From: JBPBPI01 sp050954885
GTDB taxonomy: Bacteria > Pseudomonadota > Alphaproteobacteria > Caedimonadales > Caedimonadaceae
DNA length: 14,376 bases
Direction: 5' to 3'
NCBI GenBank assembly: GCA_050954885.1
Contig: JBPBPI010000034.1
Span: 1-14,376, forward strand
Shown here piece by piece: positions 1 through 7,471 of the stretch. Each line of letters opens with the position of its first letter. The first letter of the stretch is position 1. The notes below the pieces were generated by a model, which saw nothing but the letters and a program-made list of their open reading frames with translations, did no database searches and had not been told where the DNA came from. Both the position numbers and the translations under genes were made by a program.

Positions 1-408
1 GAAAAGCTTGATCTACAACGCGGCATTGAAAATTCTTATAAAACCAAAGCACAAGAAGACAATCGTCGTGCTATGGAAGATGCGCAACGCAGACGCATAC
101 AAGAAGAGCTAGATATGCAACGCGGTCTTGAAAACTCTTTCAAAACCAAAGCACAAGAAGACAATCGTCGTGCTATGGAAGATGCGCAACGCAGACGCAT
201 GCAAGAAGAATTAGATATGCAACGCGGTCTTGAAAACTCTTTCAAAACCAAAGCACAAGAAGATAATCGACATGCCATGGAAGAGGCTCAACGCAGACGC
301 ATGCAAGAAGAACTAGATATGCAACGTGGCATTGAAAATTCTTTAAAAACAAATGCACAAGAGGAAAACCATCGTCAAGCAGAAGAAGCACAACGTCTTC
401 AAAATGAA
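1..408 (+). repeat. 102-bp in-frame tandem repeats (four copies seen)
   Basis: Copies start at 1, 103, 205 and 307, exactly 102 bp apart (34 codons). Copies 103-204 and 205-306 differ at roughly 8 positions, mostly synonymous third-base changes. Copies 1-102 and 103-204 share an identical run of about 59 bp (40-98 against 142-200). The fourth copy matches well to about 346 and then diverges. The array probably extends upstream of the window. The copies are coding and have no unique spacers, so this is not a CRISPR array. Confidence 0.9.
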
Positions 409-900
409 AGAAAACAACAACGCCTGCAAGCAGAGCAAAATCGTGCCGCTAGAGAAAACGAAGCAATGGCACAACGTCAAGCGGACCAAGAATCACGCCG
501 CCAGCAGCAAGAAATGGCACGTGAGGCTCAAGAAAGACAAGAGTTGGAACAAGCACTGAAAAATTCTTTGGAAACTGAAGCTCAAGAAAATGCTCGTCGT
601 CAACAAATGTCTTATGAGGCACCTGTGAATTCTGCGCCAATGGAGATCTTACCTGTTGCGGCCCCTGCGCCAGAAAGTATTCCTGTGGCTGCTGAAATAG
701 AAAATCCAGCACCTGCAGATCAACCTTCAGAAGGTCAACTTGTAGCCGCTGGTGAAAAGATGATGGCTCTTCAAAGACAAATTAAAGAGACTCAAAATAG
801 AAATGCAACTTATGCTGAACTTGGTGCACATTTGCAAACAGAAATGAATTTAAGTGCATCTCAAGCCAATGCTATTTTGGACGCCATCGGCATTGAATAA
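1..900 (+). CDS. Coiled-coil tandem-repeat protein, 5' end outside window
   Basis: The frame is open from base 1 to a TAA at 898-900, so the gene starts upstream and only the last 299 codons are visible. The protein has three zones. Residues 1-136 (window numbering) are 34-residue tandem repeats rich in Glu, Gln, Arg and Lys, with the recurring core MQRGLENSFKTKAQEDNRR. Residues about 137-205 are a more diverged Gln/Glu/Arg-rich stretch that still echoes the repeat (ALKNSLETEAQENARRQ). Residues about 205-245 are a Pro/Ala-rich linker, followed by a compact C-terminal segment (GEKMMALQRQ to the end, AILDAIGIE). The composition predicts a long helical coiled coil. No membrane segment is visible, and the N-terminus, where a signal peptide would lie, is missing. 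I do not recognise the family. It could be a cytoskeletal, surface or secreted host-interaction protein, but nothing in the sequence decides this. The gene for the RNHCP protein follows after 22 bp and may be cotranscribed. Confidence 0.8.
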   Translation, partial: EKLDLQRGIENSYKTKAQEDNRRAMEDAQRRRIQEELDMQRGLENSFKTKAQEDNRRAMEDAQRRRMQEELDMQRGLENSFKTKAQEDNRHAMEEAQRRRMQEELDMQRGIENSLKTNAQEENHRQAEEAQRLQNERKQQRLQAEQNRAARENEAMAQRQADQESRRQQQEMAREAQERQELEQALKNSLETEAQENARRQQMSYEAPVNSAPMEILPVAAPAPESIPVAAEIENPAPADQPSEGQLVAAGEKMMALQRQIKETQNRNATYAELGAHLQTEMNLSASQANAILDAIGIE

Positions 901-922
901 AAAATAGCGAATAAATAATTTT

Positions 923-1240
923 ATGGTTGAATCTTCAGGTCCGTTTCGCAAAAAATTTGCCCGTCATCAGGAAGATTTCAACTGTGAAATGTGTCACTTT
1001 CACACGCAGGGCAATGGATACACCAATCATTGTCCTGAATGTCTTTACAGCAAACACGTCGATATTAATCCAGGAGACCGATCGGCCCTATGTCAAGGTA
1101 TGCTGAAGCCAATATCCAAAGGTCTCGATAAAAAAGGTTATTATCTCATTCATCAATGTTTGAAATGTTATGAATTAAGACGTATTAAGTTACTAGATAG
1201 TGATAGTAAAGATATTATCAATTCTTTACCATGGTCTTAA
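923..1240 (+). CDS. RNHCP-type zinc-binding protein
   Basis: This is a 105-residue cytoplasmic protein that matches the RNHCP domain family in my memory. The signature is visible as TNHCPECLYSKHVD (residues 34-47), followed by PGDRSALCQGMLKPI (50-64). Seven cysteines lie at 21, 24, 37, 40, 57, 79 and 82. They include three CxxC pairs (CEMC, CPEC, CLKC), which suggests two zinc sites. The molecular function of the family is not established; a nucleic-acid role is only a guess from the zinc-ribbon look. The ATG at 923 is the first usable start after an in-frame TAG at 907-909 and has no clear Shine-Dalgarno, so translation may depend on the gene 22 bp upstream. Length and motifs look complete. 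Confidence 0.85.
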   Translation: MVESSGPFRKKFARHQEDFNCEMCHFHTQGNGYTNHCPECLYSKHVDINPGDRSALCQGMLKPISKGLDKKGYYLIHQCLKCYELRRIKLLDSDSKDIINSLPWS

Positions 1241-1276
1241 TTATCATATAAAGATAACTTTATTTTTTTTATTTTT
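1241..1276 (+). terminator. Possible weak terminator after the RNHCP gene
   Basis: Directly after the RNHCP stop codon a 5-bp stem (TTATC at 1241-1245 with GATAA at 1253-1257, 7-nt loop) is followed by a T-rich tract to about 1276. The stem is short and AT-rich, so termination would rest mainly on the T tract. It lies between convergent genes. Confidence 0.3.
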
Positions 1277-1294
1277 GAAAAGTAAAATTATATT

Positions 1295-1744
1295 TTATAC
1301 TTCTTTTTTCAAATATAATGTTTTTGTACTACCTTCGTTTCGATAACCAATTTTTCTATAAAATTCGTGGCTACCATCTTTTGCACGTTTTACGCTTGAT
1401 TTAAGATCAACAATATTTGGACCAGATTTATGCGCAATCTCTTCTACAAATTGTATTAACTTTTTCCCAATCCCTTTAGATCGATAATTTTCATTTACAA
1501 CAAGTGCTTCTATATGGAATCTTATTTTATCTAAAACAAATAAAGGTGTTGTAGACCAAGCAATAAATCCAACGATCAAATTGTCAATTATAGCCACAAC
1601 CACATCGTTATCAGAACATTTTTTAAATCTGTTAAATCTTGTTTTTAAAATATTTTCTGTAACTGGATATCCAAGCTGATCAAGCAAGGGTAAAATTTCA
1701 GAAATATCATCAACAACTGCATTTCTTAAATTGATTACTGACAT
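1295..1744 (-). CDS. GNAT-family N-acetyltransferase
   Basis: This is a single-domain acetyltransferase of 149 residues that transfers an acetyl group from acetyl-CoA to an amine. The acetyl-CoA pyrophosphate loop is seen as RSKGIGKKL (residues 88-96), after the beta-4 strand (HIEALVVNENY). The C-terminal HEFYRKIGYR (126-135) is the usual motif B region. The N-terminus (LRNAVVDDISEILPLLDQLGYPV) is typical of small GNAT proteins. I chose the ATG at 1744 because a GAGG Shine-Dalgarno (1753-1750) lies 5 nt upstream; an in-frame GTG at 1750 overlaps that site. The substrate cannot be read from sequence. Some relatives acetylate aminoglycosides, others protein N-termini or small amines. Its neighbours are a beta-lactamase and a kinase of an aminoglycoside-modifying family, which is suggestive but not proof. 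It is divergent from the beta-lactamase gene across a 133-bp spacer. Confidence 0.85.
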   Translation of the reverse strand: MSVINLRNAVVDDISEILPLLDQLGYPVTENILKTRFNRFKKCSDNDVVVAIIDNLIVGFIAWSTTPLFVLDKIRFHIEALVVNENYRSKGIGKKLIQFVEEIAHKSGPNIVDLKSSVKRAKDGSHEFYRKIGYRNEGSTKTLYLKKEV

Positions 1745-1770
1745 TATCACCTCATTAATTTCTTATGAAA

Positions 1771-1799
1771 ATTATATTTATCTCCCATAAAAATATTAA
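1771..1799 (-). promoter_or_regulatory. Candidate sigma70 promoter for the acetyltransferase
   Basis: Read on the minus strand: TTAATA (1799-1794), 17-nt spacer, TATAAT (1776-1771, perfect -10). It would give a 5' leader of roughly 20 nt holding the GAGG ribosome site. The region is AT-rich, so chance matches are possible. Confidence 0.45.
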
Positions 1800-1811
1800 A
1801 AAATTGATTAT

Positions 1812-1840
1812 TTGACATCAATTCTTAAAGTTATTAGAAA
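1812..1840 (+). promoter_or_regulatory. Candidate sigma70 promoter for the beta-lactamase gene
   Basis: A perfect -35 TTGACA (1812-1817), a 17-nt spacer and TAGAAA (1835-1840, 4/6 match to -10) lie upstream of the bla start. Predicted transcription would begin near 1847, giving a leader of about 30 nt that contains the GGGAG ribosome site at 1865-1869. It does not overlap the divergent promoter candidate at 1771-1799. Confidence 0.45.
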
Positions 1841-1877
1841 TCAAACATTATCAACATTTTTATAGGGAGTCATTAAA

Positions 1878-2690
1878 TTGATTAAGAAAAAATTATTTTT
1901 TGCTACATTTATACTTATTTTATGGACTTCAAATATTTTCGGTAGTGCTTTGCTTATCAAAGAAATCCATCAAGATCAATTTTTAGATCAAACTGGAAAT
2001 TATAACGAGCCTCATCCGCCTTTTTCTAGTTTCAAAGTGGCACTTGCTCTTATCGGATTTGATGCCAATATTTTACAAGATGAAAATTCACCAAAGTGGT
2101 CGTTTAAAGAAGAGTATAAGAAGAATAGCAATGTTTATAGCAATTCTGATTATGCAGAAATTGCCAAAAAATGGATGAAAGATCATACCCCAAAAACTTT
2201 TATGCGGGATTCTGTGGTTTGGTTTTCACAAAAAATCACAAAAATTTTAGGCATGGAAAAATTTTCAAATTACATAAAAAAATTAAACTATGGCAATCAA
2301 GATGTCTCTGGAACACCAGGTAAAAATGACGGTCTTTTAAACAGTTGGCTTGGCACGTCACTTGAAGTAACGCCCTTACAACAGTTAGAGTTTATTGAAA
2401 AATTGATTGCAAAACAACACCCCCTCAGTATAGAAGCTCAAGAAAAAACGATCAGAATTATGAAGCTTGAGGAAAAATGGGGCAATTGGGATGTATATGG
2501 CAAAACGGGCAGTGGTGATGGTAAAGGTTGGTTTATTGGATGGATTCAACATCAAGATCGTCAAATTGCTTTTGCACGATATATTGAATGCAATGAAGTT
2601 GATAATAACCCCAAAAACTTCACAGGTCGAATTGCTAAAGATATGGTAAAAGCGCGTTTGCAGGAATTGGGATTTGATGTCTTAAATTAA
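1878..2690 (+). CDS. bla: Class D (OXA-type) beta-lactamase
   Basis: This serine beta-lactamase hydrolyses the beta-lactam ring, acting after export. Residues 1-24 form a signal peptide (basic MIKKK, then LFFATFILILW), with probable cleavage near FGSA. All class D motifs are present: SSFK (catalytic Ser50, Lys53), SVV (112-114), YGN (138-140), KTG (209-211) and GWFIGW (217-222). Trp157 occupies the place of the tryptophan that stabilises the carbamylated lysine. The stretches KVALALIGFDANI and HTPKTFMRDSVVWFSQ resemble the OXA-1-like branch rather than OXA-10 or OXA-48, judged from memory. The length of 270 residues is normal. The TTG start is chosen because GGGAG (1865-1869) sits 8 nt before it and gives the full signal peptide. 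The gene lies alone on the plus strand between a divergent acetyltransferase and a convergent kinase pseudogene. Its host role (intrinsic resistance or cell-wall-related) is unknown. Confidence 0.93.
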   Translation: MIKKKLFFATFILILWTSNIFGSALLIKEIHQDQFLDQTGNYNEPHPPFSSFKVALALIGFDANILQDENSPKWSFKEEYKKNSNVYSNSDYAEIAKKWMKDHTPKTFMRDSVVWFSQKITKILGMEKFSNYIKKLNYGNQDVSGTPGKNDGLLNSWLGTSLEVTPLQQLEFIEKLIAKQHPLSIEAQEKTIRIMKLEEKWGNWDVYGKTGSGDGKGWFIGWIQHQDRQIAFARYIECNEVDNNPKNFTGRIAKDMVKARLQELGFDVLN

Positions 2691-2701
2691 ATTTAAAAAC
2701 A

Positions 2702-2732
2702 AACGGATCATAAATTTATATTATGATCCGTT
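2702..2732 (-). terminator. Perfect 12-bp hairpin terminator between convergent genes
   Basis: The arm AACGGATCATAA (2702-2713) pairs perfectly with 2721-2732 across a 7-nt loop. On the minus strand the stem is followed by TGTTTTTAAAT, a U-rich tail, so it fits an intrinsic terminator for the kinase pseudogene and the lon transcript. The kinase stop codon (2710-2708) lies inside the stem. On the plus strand it follows the bla stop by 11 bp but has no T run, so termination in that direction is less certain. Confidence 0.75.
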
Positions 2733-3589
2733 ATTATGTCCTGAATAATGCGCCAAGATTGTGTACCTTCAATCGCATTTGTTTCAACCATTTTCGCCGC
2801 TATAATAAGTGCTTTCCACAAAGTCCAACCACGACCACGTGCCCAAGTATCTGAATCTAAAGATAGCATTGAACGAAAGATTTGACGGCTTTCTTGATCA
2901 AAAAGTGTCCAAGCAATTGAAAGATCGCAAGCAGGATCACCAATCGCCATGCTACCAAAATCAATCACTGCACTTAATTTTCCGTCTTGCACCAGTAAAT
3001 TACCAGCACTAACATCCCCGTGAACCCAGACTGATTCATTTTGCCAATTACTGGCTAAAGCGAGTTCCCAAATTTCTATAATCAAAGATAATTCTAATTT
3101 TTCTTTTAATAAATCAATTGCTTGACGCGTCTCAACGTCATAAAATTTTAACATTCCGCCATGGTAAAAATTATGTATCCCTGGTAAAGGACCACCTTTT
3201 GTATCTATTTTTTGTAAAGTGTTAAGGAATTGACCAAGACAGGTTGCAAAATTATTTAAGTTTTCAATCGATGAAAAAGCGGCAGAGTTTCCCTTAAGCC
3301 AACGATAAATTGACCATTTCCAAGGATACCCTTCACCAGGATTTCCCATAGCCAAAGGTGTTGGAATAGGAAGAGGCAGATGAGGTGCTAATTTTGGCAG
3401 CCACTGTTGTTCTATTTCAACTTTTGCAGCATAACATTCAGCACTGGGTATACGAATAAGCATCTGATTGCCCAAATGAAAAGTTCGATTGTCCCATCCA
3501 CTATGATCAACAGGTTTAATGAGACAATCTTTCCATTATGGAAATTGAGATTCAATTAACCGATATGCCAGTAATTTATCTATAATCAT
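2708..3589 (-). pseudogene. Aminoglycoside phosphotransferase-like kinase broken by one stop codon
   Basis: Read from the ATG at 3589 the frame is open for 293 codons apart from one TAA at 3538-3536 (codon 18). Homology is visible on both sides: ...IESQFP before the stop and WKDCLIKPVDHSGWDNRTFH after it. Relatives have FPQW here, so CAA (Gln) changed to TAA by a single C-to-T transition is the simplest explanation. The remainder is intact: HGDVSAGN (catalytic loop, Asp as base), DFGSMAIGDPACDLS (metal-binding DFG), and the helical lid. The nominal length matches the family's usual size of about 290-300 residues. Without readthrough, translation could restart only at a TTG at 3475 or later and would lose the N-terminal nucleotide-loop hairpin. 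The start lies 9 bp after the lon stop on the same strand, so it was probably cotranscribed with lon. The substrate is unknown; the family also includes macrolide and non-antibiotic kinases. A sequencing error is possible. Confidence 0.85.
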
Positions 3590-3598
3590 GTTATCACA

Positions 3599-6016
3599 TC
3601 AATGACGTTGGACATCTTCCTCTTCGTCATCTGAAGATTTCTTTAAAGCAATATCTTGAGGCGGTGACCAGACAATGGGTTTTGGTACACGGACTAATGC
3701 GTGACCGATCACCTCATCCACTGTTTTAACAGGCACAATTTCTAAACCCTCTTTGACATTGGCCGGAATTTCAGGCAGATCTTTGGCATTGTCCCAAGGA
3801 ATCAAAACCTTTTTAATACCACCACGATGTGCTGCTAATAATTTTTCTTTGAGTCCGCCGATGGCCAACACACGGCCCCTGAGTGTAATTTCGCCGGTCA
3901 TGGCGACATCACGTCTGACAGGTATTCCGGTTAAGATAGACACAATTGAGGTACACATGGCAACACCTGCTGACGGTCCGTCTTTCGGGATGGCTCCTTC
4001 TGGCACGTGAATATGAATATCATTTTTTTCAAAAAGGGGTGGCATGATACCAAATTGTGTGGCGCGTGATCTGACAAAACTGGTGGCCGCCTGCACAGAT
4101 TCTTGCATGACTTCACCCAACTTACCTGTGATCATCATCTTACCCTTACCATGAACGGTGACAGCTTCGATGGTCAACATCTCGCCCCCTACTTCTGTCC
4201 AAGCAAGGCCGGTTGTAACACCGACCAAATCTTCCTCTTCGGACATGCCGTGATGAAATTTTGGGACCCCCAAGAATTGATCCAAATTTTCTTTGGTGAC
4301 ATGAACTTCTTTGACTTGGTTGGTAATGATCTGTTTGATCGCTTTACGCAAAAGTTTGGCAATTTCACGCTCTAAATTACGAACGCCTGCTTCGCGCGTG
4401 TACATCCGTATCATCTCACGCAGAGCTTCATCATTAATTGACCATTCATGCTCTTTCATGCCGTGGATACCTAATTCCTTGGGAATCAAATGATGTCGAG
4501 CAATTTCAACCTTCTCATCTTCTGTATAACCAGATAAGCGAATAATTTCAAGACGATCTTGCAGCGGTTGTGGCATCTGCAGACTGTTGGCAGTGGTCAC
4601 AAACAATACATCTGATAAATCATAATCAACTTCAAGATAATGATCATTAAAGGTGTTATTTTGTTCAGGATCCAAAACTTCCAACAACGCCGAGGAAGGG
4701 TCTCCTCGCCAATCAGCCCCCAATTTATCAATTTCATCTAACAGAAACAGTGGATTGGAAGATCCTGCTTTTTTCATACCTTGAATAATTTTACCTGGCA
4801 TAGATCCAATATAAGTCCGGCGATGGCCACGGATTTCAGCTTCATCGCGCACACCCCCCAGCGACATGCGGACAAAATCACGTCCGGTTGCATTGGCAAT
4901 GGATCGCGCTAATGATGTTTTACCCACACCGGGTGGTCCCACCAAACATAAAATGGGGCCTCTTATTTTGCCGACACGGCTTTGAACTGCCAAATATTCA
5001 ATGATACGCTCTTTAACTTTTTCAAGGGCATAATGTTCTTCATTCAACACTTTTTCGGCGTGAATCAAATCTTTTTTAACTTTTGTATATTTTTTCCAAG
5101 GAATATTTAAAAGCCAATCCAAATAGTTTCGCACCACTGTGGCCTCAGACGACATTGGACTCATGGATCTGAGTTTTTTGGCTTCAGCTGTGGCTTTTAT
5201 TTTGGCTTCTTTTGAAAGTTTTAACTTTTTAATACGATGTTCAAGTTCGCCAACTTCATCGCGTCCTTCTTCGTCATCTCCCAATTCTTTTTGAATGGCT
5301 TTCATTTGCTCATTCAAATAATATTCGCGTTGAGATTTTTCCATTTGACGCTTAACGCGGTGACGAATTCGTTTTTCAACTTGAAGCACATTGCTTTCAG
5401 CTTCCATCAACTCACAAATTTTTTCGAGTTGATCGACCGAATTTTCAATCTCTAAAATTTTTTGTTTGTCTGAAACTTTTAATGTCAAATGCGCAGAAAT
5501 TGTATCCGCCAATTTATCAGGGGTATCAATCTTCATCACTGATGCCAAAACATCTGGCGGAATTTTGCTGTTTAATTTGATATATTGATCAAACAATGAT
5601 GTAGCCGTGCGCATCAAAGCTTCACTCTCAGACGTTGCTGCTGAGGTACCATCGATCGGATTGCCATAAGCTTGAAAGAAATGATCGCCTTCGGTATATC
5701 GCAAAATATGAGCGCGTTGTAGACCCTCGACCAAAACTTTAACGGTGCCATCAGGTAATTTTAATAATTGAAGAATATTGCCAATTGTGCCAACAGAATA
5801 TAAATCTCTGGCCTTAGGTTCATCTTTGGTGGCATCTTTTTGCGTCACCATCAAGATTTTTTGATCCTGTTTGATAACAGATTCGAGTGCCTTGACAGAT
5901 TTTTCACGGCCCACAAACAAGGGGACAATCATATGCGGAAACACGACAATGTCGCGTAATGGCAAAACAGGATATAAGGTTCCCATTGGGACCTCAAAAC
6001 GAATGTCTTTTTTCAT
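3599..6016 (-). CDS. lon: Lon ATP-dependent serine protease
   Basis: This cytoplasmic homo-hexameric protease unfolds and degrades misfolded and selected regulatory proteins. The 805 residues hold the N-terminal substrate domain (about 12-205, starting LYPVLPLRDIVVFPHM), a coiled-coil linker (about 205-300), the AAA+ module with Walker A GPPGVGKT (360-367) and Walker B LFLLDEID (423-430), and the C-terminal protease with Ser682 in PKDGPSAG and Lys725 in GGLKEK. The Ser-Lys spacing of 43 equals that of the E. coli enzyme. The tail is acidic and short. The start is an ATG with AAGGA (6027-6023) 6 nt upstream. It lies 49 bp downstream of clpX on the same strand, the usual alphaproteobacterial order. 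I see no CTTGAAA-type heat-shock promoter in the 49-bp spacer, so readthrough from clpX is likely. The gene looks fully intact. Confidence 0.98.
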   Translation of the reverse strand: MKKDIRFEVPMGTLYPVLPLRDIVVFPHMIVPLFVGREKSVKALESVIKQDQKILMVTQKDATKDEPKARDLYSVGTIGNILQLLKLPDGTVKVLVEGLQRAHILRYTEGDHFFQAYGNPIDGTSAATSESEALMRTATSLFDQYIKLNSKIPPDVLASVMKIDTPDKLADTISAHLTLKVSDKQKILEIENSVDQLEKICELMEAESNVLQVEKRIRHRVKRQMEKSQREYYLNEQMKAIQKELGDDEEGRDEVGELEHRIKKLKLSKEAKIKATAEAKKLRSMSPMSSEATVVRNYLDWLLNIPWKKYTKVKKDLIHAEKVLNEEHYALEKVKERIIEYLAVQSRVGKIRGPILCLVGPPGVGKTSLARSIANATGRDFVRMSLGGVRDEAEIRGHRRTYIGSMPGKIIQGMKKAGSSNPLFLLDEIDKLGADWRGDPSSALLEVLDPEQNNTFNDHYLEVDYDLSDVLFVTTANSLQMPQPLQDRLEIIRLSGYTEDEKVEIARHHLIPKELGIHGMKEHEWSINDEALREMIRMYTREAGVRNLEREIAKLLRKAIKQIITNQVKEVHVTKENLDQFLGVPKFHHGMSEEEDLVGVTTGLAWTEVGGEMLTIEAVTVHGKGKMMITGKLGEVMQESVQAATSFVRSRATQFGIMPPLFEKNDIHIHVPEGAIPKDGPSAGVAMCTSIVSILTGIPVRRDVAMTGEITLRGRVLAIGGLKEKLLAAHRGGIKKVLIPWDNAKDLPEIPANVKEGLEIVPVKTVDEVIGHALVRVPKPIVWSPPQDIALKKSSDDEEEDVQRH

Positions 6017-6065
6017 GTTATGTCCTTATGGTTTGAAACTATATAGTCTTGAGCGAAAGTCATAC

Positions 6066-7331
6066 TTAGGCTTGTTGCGATTTTTCTGACGGCTTCTCTG
6101 AGTAAACCAGCAAAGGTTGCCCCTTACCGCTTACAACTTCACCGTTGACCACAACTTCATCAACACCCTCTGTACCAGGAAGATCATACATGGTCTCGAG
6201 AAGAATATCTTCCATAATCGACCGAAGCCCGCGTGCGCCTGTATTACGTTCAATGGCGCGTTGCGCGATGGCTGCAAAAGCATCATCCGTAAGTGTCAAT
6301 TTAACGTTCTCCATTTCAAACAATTTTTGATATTGTTTGACGATGGCATTTTTAGGCTGACGTAAAATTTGAATAAGCGCTGCTTCATCAAGATCTTCCA
6401 GGGTTGCCACCACAGGAAGACGACCGACAAATTCCGGAATAAGACCATATTTTAATAAATCTTCTGGTTCTGCCTCTCTCAACAATTCACCGGTGCGGCG
6501 ATCTTCTGGTGATTTAACATCAGCACCAAAACCAATTGAGCTGCCTTTTCCGCGGCTGCTAACAATTTTTTCAAGGCCCGAAAAGGCACCGCCACAAATA
6601 AACAAAATATTTGTGGTATCAACTTGCAAAAATTCTTGTTGAGGATGCTTACGTCCGCCTTGAGGGGGAACAGATGCCACAGTACCTTCCATTATTTTCA
6701 AAAGAGCTTGTTGAACACCCTCGCCCGAGACATCTCGTGTAATGGAAGGATTGTCGGATTTACGAGAGATTTTATCGACTTCATCGATGTAGACAATACC
6801 ACGCTGGGCTTTTTCAACATTATATTCAGCCGCTTGAAGAAGTTTTAAAATAATATTTTCAACATCCTCACCTACGTAACCTGCTTCTGTCAATGTTGTG
6901 GCATCGGCAATGGTAAAAGGCACATCTAAAATACGGGCCAAAGTTTGTGCAAGCAATGTTTTACCACAACCAGTGGGGCCAATTAAAAGAATATTTGATT
7001 TTGTCAATTCCACATCAGAGGATTTAGCAATAGATTCAATTCTTTTATAATGGTTATAAACAGCCACGGCGAGAACGCGCTTAGCATGTACTTGGCCAAT
7101 GACGTAATCATCTAAAACTTTACAAATAGTTTTAGGTGTTGGAATACCTCTTTCAGATAAAGGAAGTGGAGATTTATTTTCTTCACGAATAATTTCAATA
7201 CAAAGATCGACACATTCATCACAAATGAAAACGTTGGGTCCTGCAATTAATTTAAGAACTTCATGCTGATTTTTTCCACAAAAAGAACAATGAAGAATTT
7301 GTTTATTTTGATCTTCGGTTGACTTTGTCAT
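6066..7331 (-). CDS. clpX: ClpX, ATPase subunit of the ClpXP protease
   Basis: ClpX is the AAA+ unfoldase that recognises tagged substrates and threads them into ClpP. Its 421 residues show the N-terminal zinc-binding domain with Cys15, Cys18, Cys37 and Cys40. They also show Walker A GPTGCGKT (118-125), the pore loop GYVG (151-154), Walker B IVYIDEVD (179-186), the RKH loop (227-229), the ClpP-docking IGF loop (266-268) and sensor 2 GARGLR (365-370). All are intact. The start ATG gives the usual MTKS N-terminus; no strong ribosome site precedes it. clpP lies upstream across a 140-bp AT-rich spacer and lon is downstream. Having clpP and clpX adjacent fits their job as one machine. Confidence 0.98.
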   Translation of the reverse strand: MTKSTEDQNKQILHCSFCGKNQHEVLKLIAGPNVFICDECVDLCIEIIREENKSPLPLSERGIPTPKTICKVLDDYVIGQVHAKRVLAVAVYNHYKRIESIAKSSDVELTKSNILLIGPTGCGKTLLAQTLARILDVPFTIADATTLTEAGYVGEDVENIILKLLQAAEYNVEKAQRGIVYIDEVDKISRKSDNPSITRDVSGEGVQQALLKIMEGTVASVPPQGGRKHPQQEFLQVDTTNILFICGGAFSGLEKIVSSRGKGSSIGFGADVKSPEDRRTGELLREAEPEDLLKYGLIPEFVGRLPVVATLEDLDEAALIQILRQPKNAIVKQYQKLFEMENVKLTLTDDAFAAIAQRAIERNTGARGLRSIMEDILLETMYDLPGTEGVDEVVVNGEVVSGKGQPLLVYSEKPSEKSQQA

Positions 7332-7471
7332 ATTATTTTAATCACTTTAAATCGTTGTTTCAAACCAGCCCTTTAAAATTTATTATGCATCTATCTTAAA
7401 TACAGGCTATTTATTGTAGGATACTTAGAAATATTATAAAAAATAGTTAACAAATGAAACAATTTTATTTA

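Noticed and set aside
36..278. Minus-strand 80-residue frame with repeated RLSSCALVLKEFSRPRC units
   Set aside because: It only mirrors the 102-bp coding repeats on the opposite strand. The plus frame is longer and continues beyond the array.
1..408. Regularly spaced repeats resembling a CRISPR array
   Set aside because: The whole 102-bp unit repeats without unique spacers, the frame is preserved throughout, and no cas gene is present.
7335..7363. Minus-strand TTGAAA, 17-nt spacer, TAAAAT just before clpX
   Set aside because: The hexamers look good, but the -10 ends only 3 nt before the clpX ATG. Transcription would start at or beyond the start codon, so a promoter for this start is implausible.
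7355..7465. Distant inverted match TTGTTTCA / TGAAACAA in the clpP-clpX spacer
   Set aside because: The arms are only 8 bp and about 90 bp apart in AT-rich sequence, which is too weak to call structure.
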